Shown here: piece after piece, positions 11,801 to 23,600 of the stretch | How positions within the stretch are numbered: the stretch's first letter is position 1 | How the letters are laid out: each line of letters starts with the position of its first letter | DNA from: Chrysopilus asiliformis | Lineage: Eukaryota; Arthropoda; Insecta; Diptera; Rhagionidae | Assembly (NCBI GenBank): GCA_964034945.1 | Contig: OZ035962.1 | Coordinates: 28,782,943 to 28,846,942, forward strand | Length of the DNA stretch: 64,000 nt | Direction of reading: 5' to 3' | Program-made: the position numbers and the translations under genes | Notes under the pieces: generated by a model | Seen by the model: the letters and a program-made list of their open reading frames with translations, nothing else | Databases searched by the model: none | Told to the model about the DNA's origin: nothing

Positions 11801-13090
11801 GATTCCGAGAATATGTCATACACACCAAACAAAGCCACCTGATTCTGATTTAAAAGAAGAGGAAATATTTCGAATACAACCCTCAGCATCATCATGAGCA
11901 ACAATTGCAGATGAAAAGATGTTTTTTTTTTCTAAACTCGCTGATATTCACCCCAACCCCGATAGAAAGGTTCACATATCGTTCTGTCTTATGAGTGAAC
12001 AAACCCCTCGTGATATTTCTAAAATTGTTGTTATTTCTGTATGTTGGCTTTTGTATGGAAACCCTACCCCCAAAATTGTGAAGCATGTATGAGACATCCC
12101 CTTATGTTAAGTCGCTCAATTTGGTTTCCTTTGTGATGTCATTCATATTTGAGCAGCGCACCACAGAACTTCTGGAATGGATAAATCGAATTTGGACGTT
12201 GCGTTACGAAATTGACACATTGAACTTGCCTTAAACGGGTCTAGTTGGGCTCCATATCTAATGCAGCCCACAAGATATGCTGAAAAGGAATATGGGTAGA
12301 TTTTAGGGTGACTGAGGAAACCCCCTAATTCGTGTAATTTTGTTAATTTGCGATTGAATGACGGCAATTGACGTCCTCAAAATGCATCATCGCAGCCCCA
12401 GGCTAAAGTTATTTAGCAACTTTCCTTCTCCACACATCGTCGGTCACACACTCGCACACACATTTTTTAAAGTTATTCCAAGCGAAGCAAAATGTCCTTT
12501 TCTCATAGGATGAAAATTGTGTGAGTTGTGAGAAAACTTTCAAATCGAATGTCGAAAGTTTGTCAGTCTGTGAATTTGGAAATTCTGCGAAAAAAAAATT
12601 CGACAGAAAAAATTTATTGGCGAGAAGGACAATTTGTTCGGCTCGTGATACAAGATTTATAGCGGAATATCCGTTTTCTGTTTCAATAAATGTACGCGAC
12701 ATGTGATCCATTTATCATGGCCGAAGGATTTTTGGAACAGAAAACGGAAAGGTGTGGAATAGTGGGGGAGGGATGTACGCACCAGTTGCGTATGACGAAG
12801 AAAAAATCGTTTTCGATATGTTGTAGTGGTAAAAGTGATATATGACCCTACATAGGTAAAAAAAAAATTTCCTTAAAGACGTTGAAGTTTAAAATAGTGT
12901 TTCATATTTTAAAAAATTATGAAACATTTAATAAGTGTGCGAGATTTTGTGGCAAACTGAATCTTTCACGATATTGATTTTGATGAATTCTTATTCACCT
13001 CCACACTTCCCTTCTCCCCTGCGACTTTGAACCACTAAACCGTTACTTCGTTAAATGGTTAATAAGTTTTCGTGGATTTTTTATTATCGA
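8870..13090. other. Non-coding stretch
   Basis: No gene that I can support. Open frames reach at most about 100 codons (12409-12711 minus) and carry no domain. Near 10163-10190, ACGTGTTTAATGGACAGCCC is a decayed copy of the end of the small repeat seen better at 59938-60078. Confidence 0.5.
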
Positions 13091-13265
13091 ATAGGAATTT
13101 ATGGAACACATAACGTATAGTGCATTACAGGTAACGTATAATGCGTTACGTGCATTATGTGTAACAAATTATTCGTAATACATTATATGTTACCTGTAAC
13201 TCATTATGCGTTACGTGTAACGCATTATACGTTACGTGTAACGCATTATGCGTTATGTTTAACGC
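13091..13265. repeat. Left, degenerate part of the 21-bp palindromic minisatellite
   Basis: About eight diverged units of the GTAACGCATTATRCGTTACST array. Divergence is greatest at the left edge (for example GTAATACATTATATGTTAC), the usual pattern at the margin of a tandem array. It is separated from the main block by the 501-bp insertion at 13266-13766. Confidence 0.9.
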
Positions 13266-13361
13266 TGTTTTGGAATTTCTCGGCTTACAGGTCAAAAAAT
13301 ATAACAAAAAGTTATATTATTTTTGTGGATGTTTTCACATCCGATAAATTCCCCCCAACAG
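13265..13361 (+). repeat. Left arm of perfect 97-bp inverted repeat
   Basis: Starts CTGTTTTGGAATTTCTCGGC and ends ATTCCCCCCAACAG. Its exact reverse complement is at 13603-13699. The arm contains two small hairpins of its own, AATATAAC/GTTATATT around AAAAA, and GATGT/ACATC around TTTC. Confidence 0.92.
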
Positions 13362-13766
13362 GTCGGGCATGTCTGCCCTGAAACCCATCAGGAGCCTGTT
13401 TCTAGTATGGAAGCTGGCTCACCGTCATCAGAGCCTGCTTTACCAGCTTCCACGCAGGCTTACAGGATTTTGGTGGGGAAAGACTCAACTCGAGTCTTAT
13501 ACCCCGATTGCCACAGACCCCACACGAATTATGAGGGAAGGCAAAATTAGCTCCATCAAGCCAGAGCAACTTTACTATTTTGTTTTAACCATTGAAACAT
13601 TTCTGTTGGGGGGAATTTATCGGATGTGAAAACATCCACAAAAATAATATAACTTTTTGTTATATTTTTTGACCTGTAAGCCGAGAAATTCCAAAACAGA
13701 ATTCAATGCTAATAAGGTCGAGTAAAAGCCATGAATCAGAAATGTTTCAATGGTTAAAACAAAATA
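13266..13766. mobile_element. Hairpin-dense foldback insertion within the satellite
   Basis: A 501-bp non-satellite block is flanked by the 14-bp direct repeat GTTATGTTTAACGC (13252-13265 and 13767-13780). It carries a perfect 97-bp inverted repeat (13265-13361 with 13603-13699) and a second perfect 32-bp one (13574-13605 with 13737-13768). The central part is more GC-rich than its surroundings and rich in local hairpins: GGGCA/TGCCC (13365-13378), GGAAGCTGG/CCAGCTTCC (13409-13451), and AAGACTC/GAGTCTT nested in GGGG/CCCC (13475-13505). No protein is supported; the frames at 13323-13629 are unconvincing. It may be a foldback or MITE-like element, with the superfamily unknown. Confidence 0.8.
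13603..13699 (-). repeat. Right arm of perfect 97-bp inverted repeat
   Basis: Exact reverse complement of 13265-13361 by direct reading. It overlaps by three bases the left member of the second inverted repeat (13574-13605 with 13737-13768). Confidence 0.92.
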
Positions 13767-16700
13767 GTTATGTTTAACGCATTATACGTTACCTCTAACA
13801 CGCATTATGAATTACGTGTAACGCATTATGCGTTACCTGTAACACATTATGCGTTACGTGTAACGCATTATACGTTACCTGTAACGCATTATGCGTGACA
13901 TGTAACGCATTATGCGTTACGTGTAACGCATCATACGTTACCTCTAACACATTATGCGTTACCTGTAACGCATTATGCGTTACGTGTAACACATTATACG
14001 TTACCTGTAACATATTATGCGTTAGGTGTAACGCATTATACGTTACCTGTAACGCATTATGCGTGACATGTAACGCATTATGCGTGACATGTAACGCATT
14101 ATGCGTTACGTGTAACGCATCATACGTTACCTCTAACACATTATGCGTTACCTGTAACGCATTATGCGTTACGTGTAACGCATTATACGTTACCTGTAAC
14201 ATATTATGCGTTACGTGTAACGCATTATACGTTACCTGTAACATACTATGCGTTACGTGTAACGCAATATACGTTACCTGTAACGCATTATGCGTGACAT
14301 GTAACGCATTTTGCGTGACAGGTAACGCATTATGCGTTACGTGTAACGCATTATGCGGTATGTTTAACGCATTATACGTTACTTCTAACACATTATGCGT
14401 TACGTGTAACGCATTATGCGTTACGTGTAACGCATTATGCGTTACGTGTAACGCATTATACGTTACCTGTAACATATTAAGCGTTACGTGTAACGCATTA
14501 TGAATTACGTGTAACGCATTATGTGTAACGCATTCTGCGTTACGTGTAACGCATTCTGCGTTACGTGTAACGCATTATGCGTTACGTGTAACGCATTATA
14601 CGTTACCTGTAACATATTATGCGTTACGTGTAACGCATTATACGTTACCTGTAACGCATTATGCGTGACATGTAACGCATTATGCGTGACATGTAACGCA
14701 TTATGCGTTACGTGTAACGCATCATACGTTACCTCTAACACATTATGCGTTACCTGTAACGCATTATGCGTTACGTGTAACGCATTATACGTTACCTGTA
14801 ACACATTATGCGTTACGTGTAACGCATTATACGTTACCTGTAACGCATTACGCGTGACATGTAACGCATTATGCGTGACATGTAACGCATTATGCGTGAC
14901 ATGTAACGCATCATACGTTACCTCTAACACATTATGCGTTACCTGTAACGCATTATGCGTTACGTGTAACGCATTATACGTTACCTGTAACATATTATGC
15001 GTTTTGTTTAACGCATTATACGTTACCTCTAACACATTATGCGTTACCTGTAACACATTATGCGTTACGTGTAATGCATTATACGTTACCTGAAACACAT
15101 TATGCGTTACGTGTAACGCATTATACGTTACGTGTAACGCATTATACGTTACGTGTAACGCATTATACGTTACCTGTAACGCATTATACGTTACCTGTAA
15201 CACATTATGCGTTACGTGTAATGCATTATACGTTACCTGAAACACATTATGCGTTACGTGTAACGCATTATACGTTACGTGTAACGCATTATACGTGACG
15301 TGTAACGCATTATACGTTACCTGTAACGCATTATGTATTACGTGTAACGCATTATGCGTTACCTGTAACGCATTATGCGTTACGTGTAACGCATTATGCG
15401 TTACCTGTAACACATTATGCGTTACGTGTAACGCATTATGCGTTACCTGTAACGCATTATACGTTACCTGTAACACATTATGCGTAACGTGTAGCGCATT
15501 ATGCGTTACGTGTAACGCATTATACGTTGCCTGTAACATGTTATACGTTACGTGTAACGCATTATACGTTACCTGTAACATATTATGCGTTACGTGTAAC
15601 GCAACATACGTTACCTGTAACGCATTATACGTTACGTGTAACGCATCATACGTTACCTCTAACGCATTTTGCGTTACCTGTAACGCATTATGCGTGTAAC
15701 GCATTATACGTTACCTGTAACGCATTATACGTTACGTGTAACGCATTATACGTTACCTGTAACGCATTATACGTTACCTGTAACACATTATGCGTTACGT
15801 GTAGCGCATTATGCGTTACGTGTAACGCATTATACGTTGCCTGTAACATGTTATACGTTACGTGTAACGCATTATACGTTACCTGTAACATATTATGCGT
15901 TACGTGTAACGCAACATACGTTACCTGTAACGCATTATACGTTACGTGTAACGCATCATACGTTACCTCTAACGCATTTTGCGTTACCTGTAACGCATTA
16001 TGCGTTACGTGTAACGCATTATACGTTACCTGTAACGCATTATACGTTACCTGTAACACATTATGCGTTACGTGTAATGCATTATACGTTACCTGAAACA
16101 CATTATGCGTTACGTGTAACGCATTATACGTTACGTGTAACGCATTATACGTTACGTGTAACGCATTATACGTTACCTGTAACGCATTATGCGTTACGTG
16201 TAACGCATTATGCGTTACCTGTAACACATTATGCGTTACGTGTAACGCATTATACGTTACGTGTAACGCATCATACGTTACCTCTAACGCATTTTGCGTT
16301 ACCTGTAACGCATTATGCGTTACGTGTAACGCATTATACGTTACCTGTAACGCATTATACGTTACCTGTAACACATTATGCGTTACGTGTAATGCATTAT
16401 ACGTTACCTGAAACACATTATGCGTTACGTGTAACGCATTATACGTTACGTGTAACGCATTATACGTGACGTGTAACGCATTATACGTTACCTGTAACGC
16501 ATTATGTATTACGTGTAACGCATTATGCGTTACCTGTAACGCATTATGCGTTACGTGTAACGCATTATGCGTTACCTGTAACACATTATGCGTTACGTGT
16601 AACGCATTATGCGTTACCTGTAACGCATTATACGTTACCTGTAACACATTATGCGTAACGTGTAGCGCATTATGCGTTACGTGTAACGCATTATACGTTG

Positions 16701-17103
16701 CCTGTAACATGTTATACGTTACGTGTAACGCATTATACGTTACCTGTAACATATTATGCGTTACGTGTAACGCAACATACGTTACCTGTAACGCATTATA
16801 CGTTACGTGTAACGCATCATACGTTACCTCTAACGCATTTTGCGTTACCTGTAACGCATTATGCGTGTAACGCATTATACGTTACCTGTAACGCATTATA
16901 CGTTACGTGTAACGCATTATACGTTACCTGTAACGCATTATGCGTTACCTGTAACACATTATGCGTTACGTGTAACGCATTATGCGTTACCTGTAACGCA
17001 TTATACGTTACCTGTAACACATTATGCGTTACGTGTAACGCATTATACGTTACCTGTAACGCAATATACGTTACCTGTAACGCATTATACGTTACGTGTA
17101 AAT
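13767..17103. repeat. 21-bp near-palindromic minisatellite array (about 158 units)
   Basis: The consensus unit is GTAACGCATTATRCGTTAC plus a two-base linker, usually CT or GT. The 19-base core is an inverted repeat except for its centre. The period of 21 is divisible by three, so several frames on both strands stay open for hundreds of codons, with heptad translations such as NALHVTH or LCVTCNA. These are artefacts of the period, not genes. Unit variants (TTACGTGTAA, TTACCTGTAA, TTACCTCTAA, TGACATGTAA junctions) are interspersed and reveal a higher-order structure. The array ends abruptly at 17103. Confidence 0.97.
15295..16870. repeat. Higher-order repeat in the satellite, 1171-bp shift
   Basis: Rare variants recur 1171 bp apart: GACGTGTAACGC (15297 and 16468), TATACGTTGCCTGTAACATG (15521 and 16692), and the truncated unit TGCGTGTAACGC (about 15691 and 16862). 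1171 equals 55 units of 21 plus one truncated 16-bp unit. Inside it the GTTGCC variant occurs again at 15831, giving subshifts of 310 (15 units minus 5 bases) and 861 (41 units exactly). This is the footprint of segmental duplication within the array. Confidence 0.85.
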
Positions 17104-20100
17104 AAATCGCGTAATGCATATGTAACGAACGGCGCTTTATTAACAAATTGGATTACGTGCTACATTTTAATATTTAAACGGTTTTGAGCGCTAAATCGGG
17201 TATTAATTCAAGATAATTAATTTTAAAATGTTGTTTTTGAAAACATGATCCAAAAAAACCCTAAGTGCCAAAAGTTTTTGATCTAAATTTCTAGAAGTCT
17301 AATTTCTACATAAGCGAATACTGTAAAAGTTAATCAAAAACAATAACGAGAAAAAACCAATTCAAATGTAAATCGCTTAAAGTCAATTTCTGGAAAGTTC
17401 AATATTACACAAAATAAAAACCCCGTAATTACTACTGATATTCACCTTTAATGCTGTATTTTAATGTTTATAGCGAATAATCGTTTGCCATCAGTATTTT
17501 CTCATTAAACATTTTCCAGCCATCAGGCGCCAATATCGCGAAGTTTCTGGCCAAAAATCGTTCCAGTGGGAGTCATTCGAACAAATGTTTTACGACAATT
17601 GTCCATTCTATGAACATTTCTCCGTTAAACCCTTACTGCGTTAACAAAAAGGCCACGTAAAAAAGGGTTAAGAAACTTGTTTGCCCTTTTCTTTTCTGAT
17701 ATTAGGTAGACATTACCATCATCACTAACACTTGCCATCTTGCAATGGAAATTTAATGCTAAAAGTGAATTAGCATAAGGAATAAAATTTACGATCCTCG
17801 AAATTACATTTTTTCACTAAGCTAATTTTTGTTAAATGACATCGAAAGTCAAATGAACCTTTGCCGCGTTCGTTGTCTTTAATTAACAATAAAAAAAAGA
17901 AACGAAGACATTTTAAGTTGGGAGAGTATTTTTTTCAAGAAAATTCTCCATCCACAGGTCAAAGCACGACGAATGTAAGTAAAACCCTAAAAGTTTTTCT
18001 ATATTTTTCATGTTTATAGCGAGTAAAAATAGAAACAGAAAAAAGTTCACTTCTATTTATTGTAAGTCAGAAGCAAATTGCATTCAGTTGGAGTTAAACA
18101 CAATATTAAGGGTGATGTAAAGCGTTTAATTTCTAAAGATGCCGTGAAAAATAGCAGGAAAAACGAATATTCAAGAATTTCTAATGTCACAGAATAAATG
18201 AAGATAAAAATACCATTTAGTTTACTTCTAAGTTAGGGCTAAAAAGATGTCGTTGTTCGTATGGAAAAAAATTGTCCTTAATATTATGTTACGATGACCG
18301 GATTGGGATGATTGCTCCTTGCTGTTTACTTTGTAATCATAAGTCGTTTTAGTTTGACAAATTGATATTTTTATTGAAAGAAATTGGACTGATGGACGAT
18401 AGGTTGACCAATAGCCATTGTAACATGTGTGGAAGATTTCATTGTGATGTTCTTTTTATGTTAATTTCATAAAAATTGCGACCACTCAATTTGTTTTCAG
18501 ATTTCATAGATATAAATGTTGAAGGCATATGTTGTTGGGAAAAAAGAAAAGCATACCAAGTGTTGTTAGGAATGGATTTTTGTGTCAGATTTTGTCAAAA
18601 GTATTAAAATGGTTCTTCAATAAAATTTTTGAACATGAAATTTGATAAGATTTTAGGCATACTTTGAGAGTTTTAGATTTTTAACTAATATCTTCAACTT
18701 GCTGTTCCTTAATTTTCTCGAAAATTGATTAAAATCGAAAGAATGAAAGTCTAAATTGTGGAAAATTTTATTAAACATTCAAAAATCTACATTTGGACTA
18801 GTTTATAATCTTAGGCCAAATTAAAAGAAAGCATGGATTAAAAGAAAGCATGGATTAAAAAGAAAGCAATTTTTTCCGAAACATAAAAATATGGAATTAC
18901 TTAATTTAAATTTTTTTTAATCGAAATATACAATTGCCAGGATGTTATTGTAAAATGTTATTATAAAATTTCTCAATATTAATTTTTTTTCTATTTAATA
19001 ATTTTGGGCTATAGGTCATATTGGTATGAGTATTCCTATATGGTGTCTAGAGATAATAAATATAATTTCTTTACTACAATACTTTACAAACCAAATTACT
19101 TGTAATTCTCTTGTTGAACAATCATTCTTTTTCTGAAAGAGTGTGTCTGACGAAAACATGTGATGGATAATTCGAAAAATATAGAGAAAAGTTGTTGACA
19201 ATTCTGAGGTCAATTTCGTGACATTTACGTCTCAAACACCAGCATCTTAACCCTCTAATTCTTTTACAGTAACACATTATTCTTTGAGTTAACTAACTCA
19301 ATTTTTGTGGCCCTGCTGACGACGAACTGACAAAATGTGTCAAACCCATTCTCCATCCACCCCCACGAAATGCACTGTAAGTGATGAACAACTGTTTACA
19401 AGGGGATGTAAATTCCCTTCCACTTGAATTAAGTTCTCCCCTTAAAGACTTTTACTTGCCACCAATTTTAAAGTACGAAAGAAATTTTTTTTCAGTCACA
19501 AAGAATCGAGAAGGACTTAAATTATATACGAGTTTATCTAATTTGCTTATTGTGCGTCTACAACACTTGAATTTGCTGGCAATGGAACCCTAAACAACAT
19601 CATAGAATATTGCGACATCAGGATAAATTGTCCTTTGAGCTTGGCCTATAATTTTGATTACTGGGAGAGAAAAAATTCGATTTTCTTCGGCGAGAAGTGT
19701 TTAAAAGGCAATTTGCATAAATTTTTATGTTTTATATAAACACAAGATGGAATAAATTTTTTCTCCAGATCTGCGTACAAATTCTAATATTTAGGTCTAA
19801 TGCATGGAAACATATTTGGGAGAGTTTTCCCATTTCCACCGCACAGAATTTTCCTGGAAGAGGTCTTAATGCTACATGGAGGAAGTAAATTATTATTACT
19901 GGAGTATTATGATTTATTAATGCAATATGTTGTTACAGTGTATGTGTTACGCCCGAAACAATACGTTTGATTTGAATAATTCGCCAATATTTTATACCGA
20001 TAAACCATCAACCCTACGATATCGTGAAAGGGAACTCATTTTCTTAGCGAATATCTTAAGAAAGTATCTTTTGAATAACGAATTAATCGATTGAAGAGAA

Positions 20101-20206
20101 ATTTTTATCCTTATTCTACTTGGATCAGTAAGTGTATTGATTTTGATTCCAGTTTTATCAACGAAAAAGTGAAATTAATTTTCGGAAAGTTTTCCAATTT
20201 AATTTT
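17104..20206. other. Non-coding stretch
   Basis: No gene that I can support. At about 18825-18870 there is a small tandem of TTAAAAGAAAGCATGGA (three copies). The frame at 19381-19593 is short and unrecognisable. Confidence 0.5.
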
Positions 20207-20211
20207 GATGT

Positions 20212-20421
20212 TGGATTGGCATAAGTCGAATTTAATTTTCGACGAAGAAAAAATAATTAAACAATTTTTTAATGAAAAAAATGCTGATTTTATTTTCAAA
20301 GGCGACTGTTCGCCACTAAAGTTAAACAACGAAAAATTAAAAACTCACAAGTTTTTGAGTATTAAAAAACTTAGCCTATTTTATGATTTCAAAATTCTTA
20401 AAATTATTTTAGCAAGTAACA
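20212..20421 (-). repeat. 3' LTR of the BEL/Pao element
   Basis: Identical over 210 bp to 26671-26880. On the minus strand it begins TGTTACTTGCTA and ends GCCAATCCA. TTTATT at 20288-20293 is an AATAAA poly(A) signal on the minus strand. Confidence 0.95.
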
Positions 20422-20423
20422 TA

Positions 20424-20440
20424 TCGGCCTCTCTTGAAAG
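20424..20440 (-). promoter_or_regulatory. Polypurine tract candidate
   Basis: Immediately inside the 3' LTR the minus strand reads CTTTCAAGAGAGGCCGATA before the LTR. The AAGAGAGG core is the likely primer for plus-strand DNA synthesis. It is short and not perfectly purine. Confidence 0.5.
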
Positions 20441-20672
20441 ATTATATTATTCTTTCAATATTATAATAAATACATTATTACATACTACGAATAAAGTAAA
20501 ACAAATACAAATTACAAATGTTTTAAATAGTAATTTTCATGAATCTGGATTCAAGTTAAAAGTTTTCAATAGTGGACTGTATAAAATTTAAATTAAAGTT
20601 TGAAATAACAATAAAAAAAAAATAAAAACAAAACAAACATTTAGGTTTATAACCAACTAAAAAAAAAAAATC

Positions 20673-23600
20673 TTAAGAATCAATTGGCAGTTTACAAATT
20701 TTTGTTATACCACGTTTAAAAATTCCATTTTTGGTTTTTACATTAACAACTCTGACTTTACCGTCGGGACCATTAAAAATATCTATAACAATACCCATTA
20801 GCCATTGCGTGGATGGTAAATTATCATCACAAACTAATACTAAATCATTTAATTTTAAATTAGGATTCTCAGTTTTCCATTTTTGTTTTTGTTGTAAAGT
20901 ATTAACATATTCTTTGAAAACCCGTTTCCAATAACTTTGTACTACTTGAGTAACGCGTTGCCAATGCGATAAACGATTTGTTGCACATTTCTCTAATGAA
21001 GGTTCTACTGGTAGTGTAATTTGATTACCACATAGAAAATGTGAAGGGGTTAATGGTTGAGGATCATTTGGATCTGTTGACAAAGCTGTCAAAGGTCTAG
21101 AATTCAATATAGCTTCAATTTGAACCAGAACAGTATAAAATTCCTCATGCGACATAATTAAATTAATTGTAGATCGTTTCAAAAATGTTTTCATAGATTT
21201 AACTGCGCTTTCCCATAAACCACCAAAATTTGGGCTACGAGGAGGAATAAATTTCCATTCTATTTCATGCAACGAACAAAATTTAATAATTTCATAAATA
21301 TTAGAATCATTTTTTAAAAATTCAAAAAGTTTTTTCAATTCATTTTTTGCTCCAACAAATGTCGTTGCGTTATCAGACCAAATTATTTGAGGTTTTCCTC
21401 TGCGTGATATAAATCTCTTTAAGCAAGCAAGAAAAGATTCTGATGTGAGATCTGTTACTAAATCTATATGAATACATTTAGTTGTAAAACAAATAAAAAT
21501 CGCTACATAAATTTTATAATGAGGTGAATTTCGTCTACGATCTGCCTTAATTGTGAATGGACCACAATAATCGACTCCTGTTATATGAAAAGGACGAATC
21601 GAGACAAATCTATCTGTAGGAATCTGACCCATAATTTGATTATTGATTTGAGGTTTGACCTTAAAACATGTTATACAAGTACGAATACATAATTTTGCTG
21701 TATTTTTCGCAGATATAGGCCAGAACTTTTGACGAATTAAGGAAACTAATAACTGTGGTGGAGCATGAAAATGCATTTTATGAAAATGCCTAAAAATTAA
21801 AGTTGTGAAATGATGCTTTGCTGGCAGTAGAATTTGATGTTTTTGGTCATAATTTAAATTTGTACATGTTAAACGACCCCCTACTCTTAAAATACCACGT
21901 GCATCCAGAAATGGAGATAATGATAAAATTGAACTATTATTGGATAAAATTTGATTTTTTAATGAACTTATTTCTTTCTTAAAAACTTGTCTTTGAACAA
22001 TAGAAACTACAGATATTAAAGCCTCATTTAATTCTGAAGTGGTTAAAAAGCCAAATTTTCGGTCAGACTTGACTGATTTACAATTTTTAATAAATCTAAG
22101 GCATAATGCAGAAATGCGAATTAATTTATTATAACAATCATAATAATTAATAAAATCGTTTTCAAAAGTTTTATCTTGTTCATCTGATATAGATAATAAA
22201 TTGAAAACATCAGATCTAAGTTCAAAAATTTTAGGATCAAATTTTGATTCTAATTTTGCTGATTGTATATATAATTCATCAGTTTCAAAATTAATTTTTG
22301 AATTTAGATACTCCGGTCCATGAAACCACATTTTAGATGACAAAATTTCTTTCGGCATTACTCCCCGAGATACAATATCTGCCGGATTATCCGCAGTATT
22401 GACATATTTCCAAATAACGTTTTCAGTGAGTTCTTGAATCTCATTAACTCTATTAGCGATAAATACTTTCAATTTATATGATTCAGTATTAATCCACGCT
22501 AGAGTAATTGATGAATCACTCCACAAATAAATGCGATCAAAATTTATTTCCAAAGATTTTACTATTTTACTCAATAATCGAGACATAAGAAGCGCGGCAC
22601 ATAATTCCAGTCTTGGGAGTGAAGTTGATTTTATTGGTGCAACCCTTGACTTTGCGCAAACTAATTCTACATATACCTGTCCCGAACTATTAATACTTCT
22701 AATATAAAAACAAGTACCATATGCAGCTTCAGAAGCATCTGCATAACCATGAAGCTCAATTTGTACTGAATTTTCAGCAATAATTTTTCTATTTATCCTA
22801 AGATCATCAAGAGATGATAATGTTGATTGAAAAATATTCCATTGTTCTAAAATTTGAAAAGGTACAACGTCATCCCAATTTGATTTAATTTTCCATAATT
22901 TTTGTACAATTATTTTTGCTGTAACTACTACAGGTGCAATTAATCCTAAAGGATCATATAATTTTGCCACTTGTGACAAAATTTCTCTTTTAGTGATCAA
23001 ATCAGATTGCGTTTTTATTTTTGGGTATACTACTAAAAACATATCAGTATTTGGCTGCCAGGTGATTCCTAACGGCTTTATACAATTTAGACCTGAGAAT
23101 TCTTCTGAATTTAAATTTTCTCGATCTTCGACAGGAATAGAATCTAACAATGGCTCATAATTTGTACACCACTTTTTTAATTCAAAACCTGCACTTGGCA
23201 ATAAATTTTTTAATTGATTGATTGAATCAATAGCAGTATGTAAATCATCATTACCTGAAATACAATCATCAACATAAAAATCGCGTTGAGCAATTATTGA
23301 TGCTAAAGGAAACTTTTCTGTTCCATCGATTCCAATCTGTTTAAGTGTTTTTGTTGCCAAATAAGGTGCAGATGCTGTGCCAAAAGTCACAGTATTCAAT
23401 TCAAAAACGTCTAATTGATCATTTTTATTTTCTCTCCAAAATATGCGTTGAAGTGATCTTTGAGATGATTCCAACTTAATTTGCCGATACATTTTACAAA
23501 TATCCGCGGTAAAAACATATTGATAACGACGAAATCTTAAAATGATATCAAAAATTGTCTGTTGTACCGTTGGTCCTATCATCATTACCTCATTTAATGA

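Noticed and set aside
13795..14475. Long frames of NALHVTH/LCVTCNA heptads as repeat-protein genes
   Set aside because: They arise on both strands and in several frames because the 21-bp unit is a multiple of three and lacks stops. There is no start context, splice signal or poly(A) logic.
13767..17103. CRISPR-like array
   Set aside because: The repeat is continuous with a 2-base linker and no unique spacers, in a eukaryotic context with no cas genes. It is a minisatellite.
17626..17671. Tiny TTAA element (TTAAACCCTT..AAGGGTTAA)
   Set aside because: The would-be ends are only about 9 bases in very AT-rich DNA, with under 30 bases between them. Chance is as likely.
20091..20591. 166-codon plus-strand frame
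   Set aside because: It runs through the LTR and non-coding 3' region of the minus-strand retrotransposon and has no domain; a related frame at 26619-27062 is the other LTR.
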